Positions 48,431-56,463 of a DNA stretch of 64,000 nt are shown here, piece by piece. The stretch is from positions 62,001 to 126,000 of the forward strand of contig NZ_JAIQCI010000006.1 in assembly GCF_022378335.1 (NCBI RefSeq), written 5' to 3'. Both the position numbers and the translations under genes were made by a program. Numbering within the stretch: position 1 is the first letter of the stretch; each line of letters opens with the position of its first letter. A model generated the notes under the pieces. That model saw only the letters and a list, made by a program, of their open reading frames with translations, had not been told where the DNA came from and made no database searches. Source of the DNA: Croceicoccus hydrothermalis (GTDB taxonomy: Bacteria > Pseudomonadota > Alphaproteobacteria > Sphingomonadales > Sphingomonadaceae).

Positions 48431-49008
48431 TTGTTGTTGCGGCCGCTTTCTGTGCCCCGGCCATGGCGCAGGAGGACATGCGCGATCCCGATTTCGAGGC
48501 GGAGGATCTCGCGACGCAGCCTCTTCGCGATCTCAACCTGCACCGGGACGATATTCCGCCGCTGCTGATCGATGTGGCCGCCGCCCCCTATGCGACGGGC
48601 GGGTTGCACGATTGCGCGCAGATCGCCCGCGCGGTGACCGATCTCAACCTTTATCTCGGCGTCGATATCGACCAGCCCGCGGTTGAAAAGAGCGACATGC
48701 AAAAAGGCACGAACATGGCGGGCAATGTCGCGAAGTCGCTCGTGGGCGGGCTTATCCCCTTTCGCGGTATCCTTCGCGAAGTGACGGGCGCGAACGAGGA
48801 ACGCCGCCGTTTCGAGCGGATCGTGGGCGCTGCGCTCATTCGGCGCGGTTTCCTGAAAGGCATGGGCGAGGCGCGCGAATGCGAATGGCCCGCGCGCCCG
48901 GCCCGCGAAGGCGACGTGTTCGATCCGGTCGCGCGGCGGACCGCGGAAATGAAACCCTCGCCAAATGGCGGCACCGCGGAACAGGTGGCGGTGAGCGAGA
49001 CGCCGTAA
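48400..49008 (+). CDS. Exported protein of unknown function
   Basis: A 202-residue protein with a signal peptide (1-23, ending AMAQ). The mature part has two cysteines (GLHDCAQI and ARECEWP) and an amphipathic helix (ERRRFERIVGAALIRRGFLKG). I do not recognise the family. It begins inside the metallopeptidase gene (31-base overlap) with a clear GGAG/GAGG site, so it is translated from the same message. Confidence 0.75.
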   Translation: MRHLCRFAPLIVVAAAFCAPAMAQEDMRDPDFEAEDLATQPLRDLNLHRDDIPPLLIDVAAAPYATGGLHDCAQIARAVTDLNLYLGVDIDQPAVEKSDMQKGTNMAGNVAKSLVGGLIPFRGILREVTGANEERRRFERIVGAALIRRGFLKGMGEARECEWPARPAREGDVFDPVARRTAEMKPSPNGGTAEQVAVSETP

Positions 49009-49055
49009 CCCGGCATCCCGCTTCGCTCCCCCACTTCCGGCCCGGCGAAAGGGTT

Positions 49056-50618
49056 TCAGTCGCCCCTATCGGCGGACCGGAACTCTTCCTCCATGTCGTG
49101 TAATTCCTGATCGAGCTCGCGCAGCGTGTCCGTGCGGACGTCGGCGGGGATCGAACGGCTCGCCGCGATGGAGCGACGGGCGGCCCGCACGGCGGAGATC
49201 GCACTGGCATAGGCCTCGCGTTCGATCGCCCGTTCATCGACGACCTGCGTCTGCACGACCTGCCGCCGGCCTTCATCATCAACCCCGAAAAGCCGGGTGA
49301 CATGACGCTTGCCATCGCCGTCGCTCGACACGGTGTGGTCGATGTCGGGTACGACCTTCATCGCGGCGCGCACGCTTTTTGCGATCATGGGGCCAAGCTG
49401 CTCGATCTCGGCTTCGAACGCTTCCATTTCGGATTCGAACGCCTCGGCCTCGGCTTCGGTTCTCGACGCTTCGGCCTCGATACGCGCTTCGTGCGCGAGG
49501 CGGTCGGCCCCGTCCCATGTGTCGGGCATGTCCTCACCTGTCGGCTCCTGCACGAAATTGGCGGGCATCGGCGGCGCCGCGGGCGGCACGGGTGACGGCG
49601 GGGCGGCGGGAAGCGGCGGCGCGGCGGGCGCGGGATATTCGGCCTGTTCCCCTTCTGCGAAGCTGATCGTCGCAGACAGGGGCAGAGCGACCAGCACCGC
49701 GCCCGCGATCGCCATGCGGCCTGCACGGCGGCGGCGGGTGCTGCCTTCCTCCTGCGTGAGGCTGCGCAGACGGTGGACGATCGCCTTTTCACCGAGCGCC
49801 GGGCCGATCTCGCGGAACCCTGCCATCGGTGCGGCGAGCGCCATGTGCTGCTCCCGCGCGAAAAGCACGATCACCTCGCCATAGCGCGCGCGCTCGGGAC
49901 GGCTCTTGCCCGCCATGACATGCGCGTCGCAGGCCGCCTCCTGATCCCGGCGCATCGCGCGCCAGCCCAGCCACGCGACCGGATTGAACCAGTGCAGCGC
50001 CGGCACCGGCTGCGCCAGTATATTGGCCAGCAGATCGCCGCGGCGGTGGTGCGCGATTTCATGCGCGATGGCGAAATCGCGGGCCTCGCGGCTTGGTTGC
50101 GACATGAAATTCACAGGCATGGCGATCACCTTGTCACGTATGCCGAAGGCAAGCGGCGCAGCGACCTCGCGGCTTTCGACCATGCGGATATCGCCGACCT
50201 CGCCCACCGGAACCGCGCCGCCCAGCAGGCGCGCCCGCATCGCGCGATAATTGCGCATGCGCCACACGCAAAACACAACTGCCCCGCCGAGCCAGACGGC
50301 CATTGCAACCAGGCCGAGAATATCGCCGCCCGTCCCGCTCTGCACCGCCGCATCGGCAAAGGATGCGGTCCCTGTATCGGCATCGACGATCGATGGATGC
50401 ACCGGCGGCGCCTTTTGCGCGAAGAGCGGCACTTGGCGTTCCGGGGCCAGCCACGCCGGCAGCACGATCGGCGGCATCAAGAAACGCAAGGCCGGAAGCA
50501 GCCAGAGCGCATAGGCGAGCCGCGCACCGAACAGATGCGCCATCGGCCGGCGGATCAACAGCACCACGGCGATCAACACGCCCGTGGCGAGCCATGTATC
50601 GAACAGAAACCCGGTCAT
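49056..50618 (-). CDS. blaR1: BlaR1/MecR1-type M56 membrane metallopeptidase
   Basis: A 520-residue integral-membrane zinc peptidase with N-terminal helices, the HEIAHH zinc site (186-191) on the cytoplasmic side and a further Glu in EAACDAHVM. It should cleave the BlaI repressor when activated. Unlike BlaR1, the C-terminal part is not a penicillin-binding domain: after the last helix comes a Pro/Ala-rich stretch and a long charged helical region (about 370-520) that may sense something else. The start overlaps the blaI stop by 4 bases. Confidence 0.9.
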   Translation of the reverse strand: MTGFLFDTWLATGVLIAVVLLIRRPMAHLFGARLAYALWLLPALRFLMPPIVLPAWLAPERQVPLFAQKAPPVHPSIVDADTGTASFADAAVQSGTGGDILGLVAMAVWLGGAVVFCVWRMRNYRAMRARLLGGAVPVGEVGDIRMVESREVAAPLAFGIRDKVIAMPVNFMSQPSREARDFAIAHEIAHHRRGDLLANILAQPVPALHWFNPVAWLGWRAMRRDQEAACDAHVMAGKSRPERARYGEVIVLFAREQHMALAAPMAGFREIGPALGEKAIVHRLRSLTQEEGSTRRRRAGRMAIAGAVLVALPLSATISFAEGEQAEYPAPAAPPLPAAPPSPVPPAAPPMPANFVQEPTGEDMPDTWDGADRLAHEARIEAEASRTEAEAEAFESEMEAFEAEIEQLGPMIAKSVRAAMKVVPDIDHTVSSDGDGKRHVTRLFGVDDEGRRQVVQTQVVDERAIEREAYASAISAVRAARRSIAASRSIPADVRTDTLRELDQELHDMEEEFRSADRGD

Positions 50619-50995
50619 TTGCGCAACTCCTGCAAGAGAGCCTCGATCTCGGACAGATCCTTTTCATCCAGCGCTTCGGCCTGCGCCAGATGGGCGAAAA
50701 GCGACGACGCACGCCCGCCGAACAACCGGTCGACGAGCCGCCGCGATTCGGTGCCCACATAGTCGGCGCGTTCCACGACGGGGGAATAGAGAAACCGGCG
50801 CCCGTCCGGTGCCGTTTCGACCGCGCCTTTCTGGCTGAGTCTGGAGAGCAGCGTCTTTACCGTGGCGAGGCTCCACCCGCGCGATTCGCCGATGCGGTCG
50901 GCCACCTGCGCGGCGGTGAGCGGCGCGTTGGTCCACAATACCTCCATCACCGCATGTTCGGCCTCGCTGATGCGTTCGGTCTGGGGGCTGCTCAT
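50615..50995 (-). CDS. blaI: BlaI/MecI/CopY family transcriptional repressor
   Basis: A 126-residue winged-helix repressor (SEAEHAVMEVLWTNAPLTAAQV, SLATVKTLLSRLSQKGAV) with a C-terminal dimerisation region that the partner protease cuts. GGAG is six bases before the ATG at 50995. Two BlaI operators lie just upstream, so it is autoregulated. It is the first gene of blaI-blaR1. Confidence 0.93.
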   Translation of the reverse strand: MSSPQTERISEAEHAVMEVLWTNAPLTAAQVADRIGESRGWSLATVKTLLSRLSQKGAVETAPDGRRFLYSPVVERADYVGTESRRLVDRLFGGRASSLFAHLAQAEALDEKDLSEIEALLQELRK

Positions 50996-51017
50996 CATTT
51001 GCTCCACGCTATACGAC

Positions 51018-51027
51018 TACAGGTGTA
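51018..51027. promoter_or_regulatory. BlaI operator 1
   Basis: TACAGGTGTA matches the BlaI/MecI dyad TACA-NN-TGTA exactly. It is 23 bp before the blaI start and about 100 bp before the divergent cyclophilin gene. Confidence 0.85.
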
Positions 51028-51038
51028 AGCGATTCGAT

Positions 51039-51048
51039 TACATCTGTA
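51039..51048. promoter_or_regulatory. BlaI operator 2
   Basis: TACATCTGTA is a second exact TACA-NN-TGTA dyad. Its centre is 21 bp from that of operator 1, two helical turns, which suits cooperative binding of two repressor dimers over a shared promoter. Confidence 0.85.
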
Positions 51049-51126
51049 AATGCTGGCTGAGCGCACGAAATGACGTTCGTCGATCCCGGTATGTCGTTCG
51101 TCGAAGCGATTTGGCATGATCGCGAC

Positions 51127-51765
51127 ATGTTCAAACGATTCGCCCTTGCCGGTCCGCTCGCTCTTGCCATGGTGTCGCCGATGTCCGCATCCGCGCAGGA
51201 TACGGCCGCGCCCGCAACGCAGGATGTCGTCATCGAAACGACGATGGGCAACATCACCGTCACGCTGGAAACCGCGCGCGCGCCGGTCACCACCGGCAAT
51301 TTCCTACGCTATGTGGATGAGGATCGCTTCGACGGGACCGTTTTCTACCGGGCGATGCGGCTCGATTGGGGGGAGCAGCCCAATGGCCTGATACAGGGCG
51401 GGACGCGCAACGATCCGGAGCGGATCCTCGACCCGATCGCGCATGAACCGACGAGCGAAACCGGCCTCACCCACGACACCGGCACCATTTCGATGGCGCG
51501 CTTCGATCCCGGCACGGCGACCGGCGATTTCACGATTCTGCTTGCCCCGCTGTCCAGCATGGATGCCGATCCCGCGTCGGACGACCCATCCCTGCGCGCA
51601 GGGTTCGCCGCGTTTGGCCGGGTGGTCGACGGCATGGAGGTGGTACGCGCGATTTTTTCCCGCCCGCTCGATCCCGAGGCCGGGGAAGGATGGATGAAGG
51701 GGGAGATGTTCGCCGATCCTGTGGAAATTGTCGACATACGCCGGGTGACACCGGCGAAACGCTGA
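51127..51765 (+). CDS. Exported cyclophilin-type peptidyl-prolyl isomerase
   Basis: A 212-residue periplasmic cyclophilin. The signal peptide spans about 1-23 (ending SASAQ). The domain has ETTMGNITVTLE, FDGTVFYRAM, GLIQGGT and FAAFGRVVDGMEVV, the family's core motifs. The canonical FAMAR/QFFI segment is altered to SMARFDPGTATGDFTILL, so isomerase activity may be low. A start at 51070 would add 19 residues before the signal peptide and is less likely. The blaI operators lie between this gene and blaI. Confidence 0.87.
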   Translation: MFKRFALAGPLALAMVSPMSASAQDTAAPATQDVVIETTMGNITVTLETARAPVTTGNFLRYVDEDRFDGTVFYRAMRLDWGEQPNGLIQGGTRNDPERILDPIAHEPTSETGLTHDTGTISMARFDPGTATGDFTILLAPLSSMDADPASDDPSLRAGFAAFGRVVDGMEVVRAIFSRPLDPEAGEGWMKGEMFADPVEIVDIRRVTPAKR

Positions 51766-51778
51766 ACCCCTTGCGGGC

Positions 51779-52789
51779 CTAGTCGTACGCCTGCGCAAAG
51801 GCGGCGGCGGCACCGAAAAGGCCCGGCTGCGGATGGGTGATCAGCTTGACCGGAATCGTTTCCATGAGCGCGCGGAACCGCCCCTTCGCCACGAAACGTT
51901 CGTCGAACCGGCTGTCGAGGAGCTTGTCCTTGAGCCTGAGCCCCAGCCCGCCGGCGATCACCACCGCGTTGGCACCATGCGCGAGCGCGAGATCGCCCGC
52001 CACGCTGCCCAGGATCATGCAGAAACGCTGACACGCCTCGATCGCGACGGGATCCGCATCGGTCATGGCGGAGAGCCACAATTCGCGATCGTCGCCCGAC
52101 GGCATCGGCAATCCCTCGATCGCGGCGATCGCCTCGGCGAGCGGGACGATCGCGGGGCCCGAACACATGCGTTCGACCGACACGCGGGGAAGCACCTCGC
52201 GCACGTGGGACAGGATGCGTTCGTCGATGCGGTCCTCGGGCGCAAAGCCGATATGCCCGCCCTCGGTCGGCTGCACGCGATAGCTGTCCTCTTCGCGCGC
52301 GCCCTGAAACAATTGCGCCACGCCGAGCCCGGTGCCCGGCCCGGCCACCGTGGTGACACCGGTGCGCGGCAACGGAATCTCCGGCCCGGCGAGATGGATG
52401 AAATGGTCCTCGTGCGCCGCGGCGACGGCATGGCCGACCGCCTCGAAATCGTTAATGATGACGTGGTCGTCGACCTTCAGCTCTTCGGCGATCTGCGCGG
52501 GCCGCACGACCCAGTGCGAATTGGTGAAGCGTATTTCCTCGCCAGTGACCGGCCCTGCGACCGCGATCGCCGCTGCGCGGGGCAATTCGTAATCGACCGC
52601 GTCGGCAAACCGGTCCCATGCCGCGGCAAGGCCGGCAACGCTGCTCGTCGCGAAGGTGTGCGGCGTGCCCAACGACACCACGCGCCCATCGGCAACCTCG
52701 GCCAAGGCAAAGCGGGCGTTCGTTCCCCCGACGTCGATGGCGATGACGCGGGTGGTATCGTGGGTCGGCTCGTCGGGTTCGCTGTCCAT
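51779..52789 (-). CDS. glk: Glucokinase
   Basis: A 336-residue bacterial-type glucokinase (Glk family) that phosphorylates glucose with ATP. The phosphate loop is AIDVGGTNARFAL, followed by VAGPVTG, INDFEAVGHA, VAGPGTGLGVA and the sugar-binding TEGGHIGFAP. A second phosphate loop is VVIAGGLG. The start is not well defined; an ATG 16 codons upstream is also in frame. It lies 58 bp after the Ddl-like gene, same strand. Confidence 0.93.
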   Translation of the reverse strand: MDSEPDEPTHDTTRVIAIDVGGTNARFALAEVADGRVVSLGTPHTFATSSVAGLAAAWDRFADAVDYELPRAAAIAVAGPVTGEEIRFTNSHWVVRPAQIAEELKVDDHVIINDFEAVGHAVAAAHEDHFIHLAGPEIPLPRTGVTTVAGPGTGLGVAQLFQGAREEDSYRVQPTEGGHIGFAPEDRIDERILSHVREVLPRVSVERMCSGPAIVPLAEAIAAIEGLPMPSGDDRELWLSAMTDADPVAIEACQRFCMILGSVAGDLALAHGANAVVIAGGLGLRLKDKLLDSRFDERFVAKGRFRALMETIPVKLITHPQPGLFGAAAAFAQAYD

Positions 52790-52847
52790 CAATGCCGTGC
52801 TAGCTTTGGCGACGGGCGCGGACAAGCGGATTTGCACGCTTGCCGCT

Positions 52848-54005
52848 CTATCGCGGAAGGAGATAGGCGCCCTGCGGCACCGGATCGTCGAACCGCTTGA
52901 CCGTATCGGCCAGCGCCTCGGTGACGAGATGGTCGATCAGTTCGGGGAACAGCAAGGGCCGCGCCGCCGCCTCCCACAGGAAGAATCCGTAGCTGCCCGG
53001 TATTGCGTTGATCTCGTTGAACCACAATTCGCCGGTTTCGCGATTTGCCATGAAATCGATGCGCGGCGCGCCCCGATGGCCGAGTGCGACGAACACCCGG
53101 CGAGCATAATCGTGAATGCGGTCCCGAAGCTCGGCCGGAAGGTCGGGGTTGACGTCGCGGGTGAGCGAAAGCATTCCCTCGCTCGGCAGGAACGCGCCTT
53201 TCGTCCCGCCACCCGATGACAAGTATTTCTCCTTGAAATCAAGGAGTTCCGCACCAGACTTCGGACGCTCTATAGCCGAAAGCGCGACATCGTGCCCGGT
53301 CCAGCGCATGGCGATGTTATATTCGACCAGATTCTGAACCTGCGGCTCGATCAGGGCGAGATTGTCCTGCGCCAGCACATAGGCGACCAGCGGCAAGAGA
53401 TCCGCCGCCGTCTTCGCCAGACCCACACCGATCGACGAGCCGAGATTGGCAGGCTTCACGATTGCCGGGAAGCCGAGCTTCGCCTCCACCTCCGCGACAA
53501 GATCGGCAGAGCGCGCGAGCCGCGCCCGGTTGGCGGTCACATGATCCAGCACGTTCACGCCCGCCAGCTTGACGAGCGCCTTTGTCGCATCCTTGCGCAT
53601 GGCCATGGCGCTGCTGCCCGCGGCAAAGCCGGTGACCGGAATGCCGAGCAGTTCGAAATGCCCCTGAAGCCGGCCGTCCTCCCCGAACGGGCCGTGAAAC
53701 ACGGGCAGCACGCAATCGATCGGCGTCTGGATACCGGATTTCAGCTCCTGCATCACCGGGCCGCGTTCGGACCAGCGGAAGAACACTTCGGCCGCACCCG
53801 CAGGTTTGGGCTTGAACCGCCTGATATCGCGGAGGAAAGGCGCGGAGAAAAAGCGGTTCTCGAAATCGGTGTAGACGGGCACCACCTCGATATTGCGGAC
53901 ATCGGCGGCATCCATCAGCTGATGCGCCGACACGACGGACACGTCATGCTCCTGGCTTGCACCGCCGAACATCACCGCCACGCGTTTCCTGTCGTGAGCC
54001 GTCAA
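52848..54005 (-). CDS. Ddl-like ATP-grasp ligase, divergent
   Basis: A 385-residue D-alanine-D-alanine ligase-like enzyme. FGGASQEHDVSV, PVFHGPFGEDGRLQG, VKPANLGSSIGV and the metal-binding FNEINAIPGS are conserved, so ATP-grasp ligase chemistry is likely. Differences from standard Ddl include the segment EYNIAMRWT where xGxEFTVAIL is usual, and IPGSYGFFLWEA after the EIN motif. The canonical ddl of this group normally sits in the dcw cluster, so this is probably a second, specialised ligase. It is divergent from the hydrolase and MurF-like genes, 95 bp away. Confidence 0.82.
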   Translation of the reverse strand: MTAHDRKRVAVMFGGASQEHDVSVVSAHQLMDAADVRNIEVVPVYTDFENRFFSAPFLRDIRRFKPKPAGAAEVFFRWSERGPVMQELKSGIQTPIDCVLPVFHGPFGEDGRLQGHFELLGIPVTGFAAGSSAMAMRKDATKALVKLAGVNVLDHVTANRARLARSADLVAEVEAKLGFPAIVKPANLGSSIGVGLAKTAADLLPLVAYVLAQDNLALIEPQVQNLVEYNIAMRWTGHDVALSAIERPKSGAELLDFKEKYLSSGGGTKGAFLPSEGMLSLTRDVNPDLPAELRDRIHDYARRVFVALGHRGAPRIDFMANRETGELWFNEINAIPGSYGFFLWEAAARPLLFPELIDHLVTEALADTVKRFDDPVPQGAYLLPR

Positions 54006-54100
54006 AACATATCCTTGGGTCTGAAGTTTTCCGCCGTCATGCGCCGCTTGCGCGCTTGCTTCGTCTTGTGCCGCAAATCAAGCACTGTAAGAAGGGCGTC

Positions 54101-54859
54101 ATGCAGCCCCCCCATCATATTCGGATCGGCACGCCGGGCAAGCCGCGCGTCGTTTTTGCCCATGGCTGGGGTCGCACCCACCGTGATTTCATCCCGGTTG
54201 CGGAGGCGCTGGCCCCGTCGGTCGATGCATATCTGTTCGACATGCCGGGTTTTGGCGAATCCGAACGGCCCGCCGATGCGTGGGGAACCGCGGATTACGG
54301 GCAATTCATGTCGGAACATCTGCTCGACGCACTGGGCATCGATTCGTGCGTATGGGTCGGGCACAGTTTTGGCGGGCGCGTCGGATTGCGCATCGGCGCC
54401 TGTTCGCCGGGCCTGTTGCAGCATATGGTGATCGTGGCGGGTGCGGGCGTTCCGCGCGACATCGGCTGGCGCGAGGCGATGAAGCGCAAGCGCAGCGCCG
54501 CGAAGTTCAAACGATTGAAGGCCGCCGCAAGGGATGAGGACGCTCTCATCGCGCTCGAAAACCAATATGGCAGCCCGGATTACGTCGCGGCGCGCGAAAC
54601 CGGCATGCGCGACATTTTCGTCGCCACGATATCGGAGGATCAAAGCGATCAGCTGCACAAGGTCGCCGTGCCCACGACACTGATCTACGGCGGCGCGGAT
54701 ACCGAGACGCCGCCCGAAATCGGCCGGAAACTGGCCGCCGGCATTCCGCAATCCGAATATATCGAATGCCCGTATTATGACCATATCTCGATCCTCGATC
54801 GCGGACGGCATCAGATCGCCCTCGCCATCAAGGAAGCATTGCCGGGAGACACGGCGTGA
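54101..54859 (+). CDS. Alpha/beta hydrolase
   Basis: A 252-residue cytoplasmic alpha/beta hydrolase without signal peptide. The oxyanion segment is FAHGWGRTHRDF, the nucleophile Ser89 is in GHSFGG, and a probable acid and base are in the GGADTETPP region and YYDHISILD. Its stop overlaps the GTG start of the MurF-like gene (GTGA), so the two are translated together. The substrate is unknown; context suggests an amide or ester of a peptide or amino acid linked to the neighbouring ligases. Confidence 0.85.
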   Translation: MQPPHHIRIGTPGKPRVVFAHGWGRTHRDFIPVAEALAPSVDAYLFDMPGFGESERPADAWGTADYGQFMSEHLLDALGIDSCVWVGHSFGGRVGLRIGACSPGLLQHMVIVAGAGVPRDIGWREAMKRKRSAAKFKRLKAAARDEDALIALENQYGSPDYVAARETGMRDIFVATISEDQSDQLHKVAVPTTLIYGGADTETPPEIGRKLAAGIPQSEYIECPYYDHISILDRGRHQIALAIKEALPGDTA

Positions 54860-56460
54860 CCTTCGCACTGATCCTGTTCGCGGTGGCGGCCTATGCGCTG
54901 GCATGGGTGCGCATCCACACGCTGCTGACCTATTTTCAACAGGAAGAATATAACGGACGCCGTTTCATCGGCGCGGTTCTGCGCGTGCGGTTGTTCGATG
55001 TGAAGGCCAGCGTGGTGCTTGCGATCAGCACCGCGGTTGCGCTGTTTCTTCCTGCGAGCAGGACGGGCGCCATCGCGCTTTCGCTGCTGATTTTCGTGGA
55101 TGCGGGGCTGCTGGCGCTGATCGCGTGGCGGGAGCGCGGCTATGGCTACAAAAAGCCGCTGGTGATGACGGGGCGGGCGCGGCGCATTCGCAACCTTGCG
55201 GCGATCCTCGCGCTGTTCGTCATTGCGGCGGCGCTGTCGGGGCCGCTGGCGACGTTGGTCGCAGTGCAATTGCTGCCGCTGGCGCTGATCGCGGGGAATG
55301 CCGTGCTCGCCCCGCTGCAGGAGCGGGAGAACGAGGGATACATCGCCGAAGCGCGGGACAAGCTTGCCCGGCTCGACCCCCGCCGCATCGGCATCACCGG
55401 CAGCTTCGGCAAGACCACGACGAAGCATATCTTTGCCGAAGTGCTCGCCGTGTCCGGCCCGGTGTTCTACTCCAAGGGTTCGATCAACACCGTGCTCGGC
55501 CTCACGCGCCATATCCGCGAGCGTCTCCAATTCAGCCACCGCTACTTCATTGCCGAGATGGGCGCCTATGGCATCGGTTCGGTCGCGCGGCTGTGCCGGT
55601 TCGTGAAGCCCGATTTCGGCATCGTGACGGCCATCGGCGATGCGCATACCGAACGCTTCGGCTCTGTCGAAAATATCGCGAAGGCAAAGAGCGAGCTGGT
55701 CGAGGCGGTGTGCGCCAATGGCGGCGTCTCGCTCGTTGCGACACAGGTGATGGATTACGAACCGTTCCGCGCCCTTCGCGATGCGCACCCGGCGCAGGTC
55801 GTGACCGTCGGCCCCGAAGAGGACGCCGACATCCGGATCGAAAGCGCGGAACTGCACGAAGCGGACTGGCACATCGTGCTCGACGACCGGCGCGAGGGCG
55901 GTTTCGGCTCGCTCGCTTACGAGCTGCCGCTGCTGGGTGAGCATAATGTGATGAATTCCGCGCTGGCCGTGGCGGCCGCCGCGGTGATCGACCCGACCGT
56001 GGCGCGGCGCATTGCGTTGGTGACCCCCGATGTGGAGCAGGTGCCCCATCGCCTGCAAAAGCGGGAGAGCCAGGGCGAGGCGCTGGTGCTGGACGATGCG
56101 TATAACGCGAACGAGCAGGGTTTCCGCAATGCCGTCTCCGTGCTGGCCGAGCTGGCGCGGCAACGCGGCGGGCGCGCGATCCTGGTCACGCCGGGCATTG
56201 CCGAGCTTGGGATGGAGCACGACCGCGTGCATGCGGCGCTGGGCGAATATACGGCGGGCCATGCCGATATCGTCTATGCCGTGAACCCGTCGCGCATCGA
56301 AAGCTTTACCGCAGGGTTGCGCAAGGCTGGCAAGGAACCGCACGAGGTCGACAGCTTTGCCGAGGCGCGCGCCGCGCTCGAAAAAATCGCGACGGCGGAG
56401 GATGTCATCCTTTATGAGAACGACCTGCCCGACCTGCTGGAAGAAAAGCGCCTGCTCTGA
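54856..56460 (+). CDS. Membrane-anchored MurF-like Mur ligase
   Basis: A 534-residue protein. Residues 1-150 contain about four membrane segments, absent from normal MurF. The rest is a Mur ligase: P-loop GSFGKTTT (182-189), EMGAYGIGSVARLCRFVKPDFG and DAHTERFGS of the central domain, NVMNSALAVAAA, and a C-terminal domain with LDDAYNANEQGFRNAVSVL. It most resembles MurF, which adds D-Ala-D-Ala to UDP-MurNAc-tripeptide. The anchored form suggests a lipid-linked or membrane-proximal substrate. The GTG start overlaps the hydrolase stop. Confidence 0.86.
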   Translation: MTFALILFAVAAYALAWVRIHTLLTYFQQEEYNGRRFIGAVLRVRLFDVKASVVLAISTAVALFLPASRTGAIALSLLIFVDAGLLALIAWRERGYGYKKPLVMTGRARRIRNLAAILALFVIAAALSGPLATLVAVQLLPLALIAGNAVLAPLQERENEGYIAEARDKLARLDPRRIGITGSFGKTTTKHIFAEVLAVSGPVFYSKGSINTVLGLTRHIRERLQFSHRYFIAEMGAYGIGSVARLCRFVKPDFGIVTAIGDAHTERFGSVENIAKAKSELVEAVCANGGVSLVATQVMDYEPFRALRDAHPAQVVTVGPEEDADIRIESAELHEADWHIVLDDRREGGFGSLAYELPLLGEHNVMNSALAVAAAAVIDPTVARRIALVTPDVEQVPHRLQKRESQGEALVLDDAYNANEQGFRNAVSVLAELARQRGGRAILVTPGIAELGMEHDRVHAALGEYTAGHADIVYAVNPSRIESFTAGLRKAGKEPHEVDSFAEARAALEKIATAEDVILYENDLPDLLEEKRLL

Positions 56461-56463
56461 GCC

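Noticed and set aside
49056-50995. Beta-lactam resistance operon
   Set aside because: BlaI and BlaR1 are present but there is no beta-lactamase or PBP2a, and BlaR1 lacks the penicillin-binding sensor.
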